Positions 5,678 to 9,742 of a DNA stretch of 9,742 bases are shown piece after piece. Within the stretch, counting starts at the first letter, position 1, and the number at the start of each line of letters is the position of its first letter. Position numbers and translations under genes: made by a program. Where the stretch lies: contig JBDHTL010000132.1 of assembly GCA_039808645.1 (NCBI GenBank), positions 1 through 9,742 on the forward strand. Reading direction: 5' to 3'. The stretch is from JAJXWB01 sp039808645 (GTDB lineage: Bacteria > Pseudomonadota > Alphaproteobacteria > Rhizobiales > Beijerinckiaceae). The notes below the pieces were generated by a model. It was not told the DNA's origin, made no database searches, and was given only the letters and a program-made list of their open reading frames with translations.

Positions 5678-6843
5678 GCGCGCTCCATCACGAGGACGGC
5701 CGCGCCGTGGCGCGTGCCGAGAGAACCGCCGGTGCCGCTGGCGACCGCCAGATCGCAATTCTTCACCTGCACCGCGGGATGCGCTTCGCCGCGCAATTGC
5801 CGTACGGCCTCCAGAACCTTGGTGAGACCGCCGCGGTTGGCCGGATGGTTGGAGCAGAGCCCGCCGCCGTCCGTGTTGAACGGCAGCTTGCCGATACCCG
5901 AAATGAGATTGCCGTCGGCGACGAACCTGCCGCCCGCGCCCTTCGCGCAAAAGCCCAGATCCTCGATCTGCTTCAGCACCGTGACGGTGAAACTGTCGTA
6001 GAAGGAGGCGTATTTCATGTCGGCCGGCGTAACGCCCGCCTCGTCCCACGCGCGGCGGCCGGCGGCCTCGATGCCGGTGTAGCTGAGGTCGATGCGCCCG
6101 CCGTCGGTATGCTTGGGCTGCTCGCCGGCGCCGAGAACGTTGACGACCGGCTTCTTAAGCCCCTTGGCGATCTCCGGCCGCGTGACGATGATCGCGCCGC
6201 CGCCGTCGGTGATGACGCAGCAGTCGAGTCGATGCAGGGGATCGGCGACGAGCGGCGAGTTCACCACCTCTTCCACCGTCACGACATTGCGCAGCAGCGC
6301 ATGCGGATTGTGCTGCGCATGATGCGAGGCCGCGACCTTGATCCAGGCGAGTTGTTCGCTGGTCGTTCCCCAATCGTGCATGTGCCGCATCGCCACCATC
6401 GCGTACATGTTGGCGATCGTCGGCGCATAGGACTGCTCGAACTGCGCGTCGGGAACCGCGGGCGGCGCGATGCGCGGCGCCGTGCCCGTCGCCATGCCTT
6501 CGGAGCGCGGCTTGCCGGCCAGAGTGATCAGCGCGACATTGCATTTGCCGGCGGCAATGGCCTGCGCTGCGTGAGAAACGTGCAGCAGGTAGGACGAGCC
6601 GCCGACATCGGTGGAATCGACGTGGCGCGGCTTCAGGCCGAGATAGTCGACCATCGAGATCGGCCCCATGCCCGGCGCGTCGCCGGCGCAGAAATAGCCG
6701 TCGACATCGTCCTTCGCGAGGCCCGCGTCCTCCAGCGCGCCCTTCGCGACTTCGGCATGAAGCTGGGCGAGAGACTTGTCCGGCGCGTGCCGGGTGGGAT
6801 GTTCGTAGATGCCCGCGATGCAGGCCGCTCTCTTGATGCTCAT
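5674..6843 (-). CDS. SCP2-like thiolase-fold protein lacking the nucleophilic cysteine
   Basis: This 389-residue protein has the thiolase fold: an N-terminal half with LAQLHAEVAKGALEDAGL and FCAGDAPG, DCCVITDGGGAIIV at about 207-220, and C-terminal motifs LPFNTDGGGLCSNHPANRGG (320-339) and ASGTGGSLGTRHGAAVLV (368-385). True thiolases have a nucleophilic cysteine before a GS(S) turn; here the matching stretch is DSTDVGGSSYLL (76-87), with no cysteine. The NHP sequence keeps the active-site histidine usually seen as GHP. Such proteins are commonly labelled acetyl-CoA acetyltransferase, but thiolase-like aldolases with DUF35 partners act without that cysteine. The ATG at 6843 is preferred over upstream in-frame codons because GGAG (6848-6851) is 4 bases away and the conserved part begins here (SIKRAACIAGIYEHP). 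It overlaps the DUF35 gene by 4 bases, and a promoter candidate lies upstream. Fold and family are firm; the reaction is inferred. Confidence 0.9.
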   Translation of the reverse strand: MSIKRAACIAGIYEHPTRHAPDKSLAQLHAEVAKGALEDAGLAKDDVDGYFCAGDAPGMGPISMVDYLGLKPRHVDSTDVGGSSYLLHVSHAAQAIAAGKCNVALITLAGKPRSEGMATGTAPRIAPPAVPDAQFEQSYAPTIANMYAMVAMRHMHDWGTTSEQLAWIKVAASHHAQHNPHALLRNVVTVEEVVNSPLVADPLHRLDCCVITDGGGAIIVTRPEIAKGLKKPVVNVLGAGEQPKHTDGGRIDLSYTGIEAAGRRAWDEAGVTPADMKYASFYDSFTVTVLKQIEDLGFCAKGAGGRFVADGNLISGIGKLPFNTDGGGLCSNHPANRGGLTKVLEAVRQLRGEAHPAVQVKNCDLAVASGTGGSLGTRHGAAVLVMERA

Positions 6844-6883
6844 TTCTCTCCGCCGTTCCTTCCCATGCGTCGCTTTGAATGCG

Positions 6884-6913
6884 ATCCTAGCGGCCAGGAG
6901 GCGCGACTGCCAA
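6884..6913 (-). promoter_or_regulatory. Predicted promoter for the thiolase-DUF35 pair
   Basis: On the minus strand TTGGCA (6913-6908) and TAGGAT (6889-6884) are 18 bases apart, matching 5 of 6 and 4 of 6 consensus bases. The leader to the thiolase ATG would be about 30-35 bases. It lies in the 107-base divergent gap shared with the CoA-transferase gene; I saw no comparable promoter facing that gene, so shared regulation from this gap is possible but not shown. Confidence 0.4.
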
Positions 6914-6950
6914 TCAGCCGGCGCGCGCACAAGGCATACGGGAGGCGCAG

Positions 6951-8102
6951 ATGACGAGAGCTCTCGGCGGGCTGAAGGTTCTCGATTTTTCCACGACCAT
7001 CGCCGGCCCCTATTGCGGGCGCCTGCTCGCCGATCTCGGCGCCGAGGTGATCAAGATCGAATCTCCCGACGGCGACGTGCTGCGCGCCCGCCCGCCGCTG
7101 CGCAACGGCGCCAGTTCCGCCTTCGGCCAGCTCAACGCCGGCAAGAAGAGCGTGTCGCTCGACCTGAAGAAGCCCGCCGCCCTCGCCGCGGTCCACAGGC
7201 TTGCCGAACATGCCGATATCATCGTCGAGAATTTCCGGCCGGGCGTGATGAAACGCCTCGGCCTCGACTACGAGACCCTGTCGAAGGTCAACCCGCGGCT
7301 CGTCTTCTGCTCCATGTCCGGCTACGGGCAGACGGGGCCGTGGGCGGAGCGGCCGGCCTATGCGCCGGTCATCCACGCGGCCTCGGGCTACGATCTCGCC
7401 CATCTCGCCTATCAGCAGGGCCGCACGCGGCCGGACTTCTGCGGCGTCTTCCATGCCGACGTCGTGAGCGGCGTCTACGCCTATTCCGCGATCACGACCG
7501 CGCTCTACCAGCGCGAGACGACCGGGCGTGGCCAGCACATCGACGTGTCGATGCTCGAAAGCATGCTCAGCCTCACGCTCAACGAATTGCAATGGTCGCA
7601 ATTCCCGGTCGAGCCGCCCTCGCGGCCGATGTTCGGGCCGATGGAGACGAGGGACGGCTATGTGATGGTGGCCGTCGTCACCGAAAAGGCGTTCCGGAAT
7701 TTCGTCACCGCCGCCGGCCGCGCGGATTTCATCAGCGATCCGCGCTTTGCCGAATATGCGAAGCGCCGCGCGCACTGGGACGAACTGATGACGGAACTGG
7801 AAAACTGGTCGCGCACGCTGACGCGCGACGAATGCATCGCCGCGCTCGAAAGCCACGACGTCGCCTGCTCGCCCTATCGCACGGTGGCCGAAGCGCTTGC
7901 CGACGAGCAGATCGCCCATCGCGACGCGCTGGCGGACGTGAAGGATTCCGGCGGCGTGTTCAAGGCGCTCAATCCGCCGTTCCGCATGTCGGAGGCCGAA
8001 ACGCGGGTCGGAGACCACGCCGCCGCGCTCGGCGAACACACGCGCGCCGTGCTGAAAAGCGCCGGCCTGACGCACGACGAGATCAAGGCGGTCATGGGAT
8101 GA
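6951..8102 (+). CDS. Family III CoA-transferase (CaiB/BaiF type)
   Basis: This 383-residue cytosolic protein belongs to the CoA-transferase family III, which includes formyl-CoA:oxalate, carnitine and succinyl-CoA-dependent transferases. It begins GGLKVLDFSTTIAGPYCGRLLADLGAEVIKIE, the standard opening of the family, and has LNAGKKSVSLDLK (61-73), IVENFRPGVMKRLGLDY (91-107) and SMSGYGQTGPWAERPAY (121-137). D170 in FHADVVSGVYAYSAITTAL is in the position of the catalytic aspartate that forms the acyl anhydride. The small C-terminal domain (about 230-330) is complete. The ATG at 6951 has an excellent ribosome binding site, GGGAGG at 6940-6945, 5 bases away. It is divergent from the thiolase-DUF35 pair, which fits a shared acyl-CoA pathway, and is followed at a 4-base overlap by a possible minigene and then the YhhN gene. 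Family III members differ widely in substrate, so neither the CoA donor nor the acid can be named. Confidence 0.93.
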   Translation: MTRALGGLKVLDFSTTIAGPYCGRLLADLGAEVIKIESPDGDVLRARPPLRNGASSAFGQLNAGKKSVSLDLKKPAALAAVHRLAEHADIIVENFRPGVMKRLGLDYETLSKVNPRLVFCSMSGYGQTGPWAERPAYAPVIHAASGYDLAHLAYQQGRTRPDFCGVFHADVVSGVYAYSAITTALYQRETTGRGQHIDVSMLESMLSLTLNELQWSQFPVEPPSRPMFGPMETRDGYVMVAVVTEKAFRNFVTAAGRADFISDPRFAEYAKRRAHWDELMTELENWSRTLTRDECIAALESHDVACSPYRTVAEALADEQIAHRDALADVKDSGGVFKALNPPFRMSEAETRVGDHAAALGEHTRAVLKSAGLTHDEIKAVMG

Positions 8103-8131
8103 GCGCGCCTCGAACGAAAGCCGCGCGATGA
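8099..8131 (+). CDS. Possible 10-codon coupling minigene
   Basis: ATG at 8099 opens a frame encoding MSAPRTKAAR and ends at TGA 8129-8131. Its start overlaps the CoA-transferase stop as ATGA, and its stop overlaps the YhhN start, again as ATGA. AAGGCGG (8085-8091), inside the CoA-transferase gene, is 7 bases before its ATG, while the YhhN start itself has no good ribosome binding site. A ribosome finishing the CoA-transferase could therefore pass through this short frame and restart at YhhN. It could also be chance in a short spacer; no peptide function is claimed. Confidence 0.35.
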   Translation: MSAPRTKAAR

Positions 8132-8775
8132 ACGCGCTCGCCGTGCTCGCCGCGCTGAGCGGCGTCGTTTCGATCGTCGCCTTCCAGCTCGGACCCTGGT
8201 TGCTGGCGGCGGTCACGAAAGCGCTGACGACGATCCTCATCATCGCCTACGCCGCGCGTCGCGGCCGCGGCGACGCCTATGCGCGCGCGATCCTGGCCGG
8301 CCTCGTCGCCTCGCTCGCGGGCGACGTGTTCCTGCTCTGGCCGCAGCAGGGCTTTCTGCCCGGCCTGGTCTCCTTCCTCGTCGCGCATCTCGCCTATCTC
8401 TATGCGTTCAGCGACGGGCTGAAGCGCGGCTTCGCGCTCGCGCCGGCGGTCGGCTACGCGATCGTCGCGGGTATCGCGCTCGCCTTTCTGTGGGGCAGCG
8501 TCCCGGACGCCTTGCGCGCGCCGGTCGCCGTCTATGTCGCCGCCCTCGTCGCCATGGCGGCGATGGCCGCCTCGCGCGCGCTGCGCAGCGCGCCGGAGGA
8601 GGCGGGCCTCGCGCGCATCGCGGCGATCGGCGCGGCCCTGTTCCTGATGTCCGACACGATGCTCGCCTTCAACAAGTTTGCCGGCCCGATAGCCTTCGCG
8701 AACGTCTTCACGCTTGCGACGTACTGGCTGGCGCAATGGGCGATCGCTTCGTCCGTGCGGCCGGCCGGGCGCTGA
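8128..8775 (+). CDS. YhhN/TMEM86-family membrane protein (lysoplasmalogenase-like)
   Basis: This 215-residue protein is almost wholly hydrophobic, with about eight predicted membrane helices, as in the YhhN/TMEM86 family. Characterised members (TMEM86B and a Legionella homologue) hydrolyse the vinyl-ether bond of lysoplasmalogens. Family landmarks are KALTTILIIAY (31-41), AGDVFLLWP (64-72) with D66, FLPGLVSFLVAHLAYLYAF (76-94), PVAVYVAALVAMAAMA (132-147), LFLMSDTMLAFNKF (171-184) with D176, and ATYWLAQWAIA (197-207). The two membrane aspartates are the proposed catalytic pair. The ATG at 8128 is the first in frame after the CoA-transferase gene, 25 bases past its stop, but has no strong ribosome binding site. 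The last 68 bases overlap the end of the LysR gene on the other strand. Since alphaproteobacteria usually lack plasmalogens, another ether or lysolipid substrate may be more likely; that is inference. Confidence 0.88.
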   Translation: MNALAVLAALSGVVSIVAFQLGPWLLAAVTKALTTILIIAYAARRGRGDAYARAILAGLVASLAGDVFLLWPQQGFLPGLVSFLVAHLAYLYAFSDGLKRGFALAPAVGYAIVAGIALAFLWGSVPDALRAPVAVYVAALVAMAAMAASRALRSAPEEAGLARIAAIGAALFLMSDTMLAFNKFAGPIAFANVFTLATYWLAQWAIASSVRPAGR

Positions 8776-9742
8776 CCGCCGGCTCGAGTTCCGCGCAAGC
8801 CGCGCGAATGTGGCTCATCAGCAATTCGTGCGTCGCCGTCGGGCGCCAGCCGCGCCGGATGGTGAGGCCGATCCGGCGCGCGCTGCCCGGCGTCGGGACG
8901 GCGAGCGGCGCCAGCAGCCCCAACGATTGCTCGGTGACGATCTGGTGCTCCGAAATCAGCGTGAGTCGATCCGAGCGCAACAGCGCGCCGCGCACGACGA
9001 TCAGAGAGCTGGTCTCAATCAGCCCGGGCAGGTTTTCGCGCGCCGCGGACGGAAACATGGCTTCGAAATAATCGCGGGTCGGCGCGCCGGGCGGCGAAAC
9101 GACCCAAGGGTAAGCCATCAGCTCCGCCTTATCGATCCCGTCGCGGGCGAACAGCGGATGGCCGACGCGCGCGACGACGGCGAGCCGGTCGTCGAACAGG
9201 CCGATCTGCTCGATGTCGTCGATCGGCGCGGGATCGCGCAGCGCGCCGATCAGCACGTCGATCTCGCCGTTGCGCAGGCCGTGCAGCAGATCCCGATAGG
9301 GCCCGTCGATCACCCGCACATGCACGTTGGGGCGCTCGTTCATCAGCCGATCGATGGCCTCGGGCAGGATATGGCTGCGGGCCAGCGGCATGGCGCCGAT
9401 GACGAGGCGGCTGGAATCGCCGCCCGACAATTCCGCGACCTCCGCAAAGCCGTGCTCGATCTCGACGAAGGCGAGCCGCGCCTGCTGCGCGAGAAATTGC
9501 GCGGGTCGGGTGAGTTCGATCCCGTGGGTGGCGGCCTCGAACAGCGACACGCCGGCGAGCCGTTCGAGTTCCTTCGCCGCGCGATGCACCGAGGGCTGCG
9601 ACAAGCCGATATTGCGGGCGGCGAGGCTGAAATTGCCGGCCGCGGAAACGGCGATCAGCGCGCGCAATTGCGCCACGGTGATGAGACGGTCGAGGTCGGG
9701 CGCCGCGCGGGCGCGGCCGGCGGCGCGCGCGACCTCGCGGGC
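8708..9742 (-). CDS. LysR-type transcriptional regulator, N-terminus beyond right edge
   Basis: The visible 344 residues contain a LysR winged helix-turn-helix, AQLRALIAVSAAGNFSLAARNIGLSQPSVHRAAKELE, a linker helix, and a full effector-binding domain starting near SRLVIGAMPLARSHILPEAI. The frame is open to base 9742. A GTG at 9676 could start just before the helix-turn-helix but has no ribosome binding site, and the 22 codons before it (ending APDLDRLIT) read like an inter-domain linker. I recall a subgroup of LysR proteins with two tandem helix-turn-helix domains joined by a similar FDRLIT..AQLRAL sequence, so a first DNA-binding domain probably lies off the window. The C-terminal tail (ARTKRSPIAPASTSQA) is encoded in the 68 bases shared with the YhhN gene. 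It is convergent with the CoA-transferase/YhhN genes, so its targets may be these genes or others to the right; the sequence does not decide. Confidence 0.9.
   Translation of the reverse strand, partial: AREVARAAGRARAAPDLDRLITVAQLRALIAVSAAGNFSLAARNIGLSQPSVHRAAKELERLAGVSLFEAATHGIELTRPAQFLAQQARLAFVEIEHGFAEVAELSGGDSSRLVIGAMPLARSHILPEAIDRLMNERPNVHVRVIDGPYRDLLHGLRNGEIDVLIGALRDPAPIDDIEQIGLFDDRLAVVARVGHPLFARDGIDKAELMAYPWVVSPPGAPTRDYFEAMFPSAARENLPGLIETSSLIVVRGALLRSDRLTLISEHQIVTEQSLGLLAPLAVPTPGSARRIGLTIRRGWRPTATHELLMSHIRAACAELEPAVSARPAARTKRSPIAPASTSQA

Noticed and set aside
6840..8243. 467-codon minus-strand frame antisense to the CoA-transferase
   Set aside because: Runs against a gene with a strong ribosome binding site and complete family III motifs; no domain of its own.
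9677..9742. GTG at 9676 as the true LysR start
   Set aside because: No ribosome binding site precedes it and the frame stays open with linker-like sequence to the window edge.
1..9742. CRISPR array, tRNA or rRNA gene, insertion sequence, prophage or toxin-antitoxin pair
   Set aside because: No regularly spaced repeats, no tRNA cloverleaf, no transposase or integrase motifs, and nearly all sequence is accounted for by metabolic genes.

Overview
The window is chromosomal DNA from a very GC-rich bacterium, most likely an alphaproteobacterium of the Hyphomicrobiales (Rhizobiales) type. This is inferred from protein style: the FadD form, the SCP2-like thiolase with a DUF35 partner, the LysR form that appears to carry two helix-turn-helix domains, and an intergenic 'SRASGNP'-type palindromic repeat. 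Genes are packed tightly, no stretch above 150 bases is gene-free, and I see no rRNA, tRNA, CRISPR array or insertion sequence.

Left part (1-1368). On the minus strand a pterin-4a-carbinolamine dehydratase gene is followed, after a 145-base gap holding a palindromic repeat, by the start of folP (dihydropteroate synthase), which runs off the left edge. Divergent from this pair is a small secreted six-cysteine protein of unknown role, ending in a Rho-independent terminator nested in a larger inverted repeat.

Middle (1369-5211). A plus-strand pair encodes O-acetylhomoserine sulfhydrylase (metY, methionine/homocysteine synthesis) and, 3 bases later, an alpha/beta hydrolase. It converges on fadD (long-chain acyl-CoA synthetase, minus strand). 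One compact hairpin touches the stop codons of both converging genes and probably ends transcription in both directions.

Right-centre (5212-8102). On the minus strand an SCP2-like thiolase-fold gene overlaps a DUF35 zinc-ribbon/OB-fold gene by 4 bases, and fadD follows 76 bases later with a good promoter candidate of its own. Divergent from the thiolase gene is a family III CoA-transferase. Together these look like an acyl-CoA handling locus: CoA activation, CoA transfer, and carbon-carbon bond chemistry on CoA thioesters. The thiolase lacks the usual nucleophilic cysteine, so with its DUF35 partner it may be a retro-aldolase or carrier rather than a true thiolase. The substrate cannot be told from sequence.

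Right end (8099-9742). The CoA-transferase gene is linked to a YhhN-family membrane protein (lysoplasmalogenase-like) through a possible 10-codon minigene with ATGA overlaps on both sides. The YhhN gene overlaps tail-to-tail with a LysR-type regulator whose N-terminus lies beyond the right edge.

Nothing here is plainly a new defence or mobile system. The best candidates for something new are the cysteine-less thiolase/DUF35 pair, the alternative hairpins before metY and the coupling minigene.
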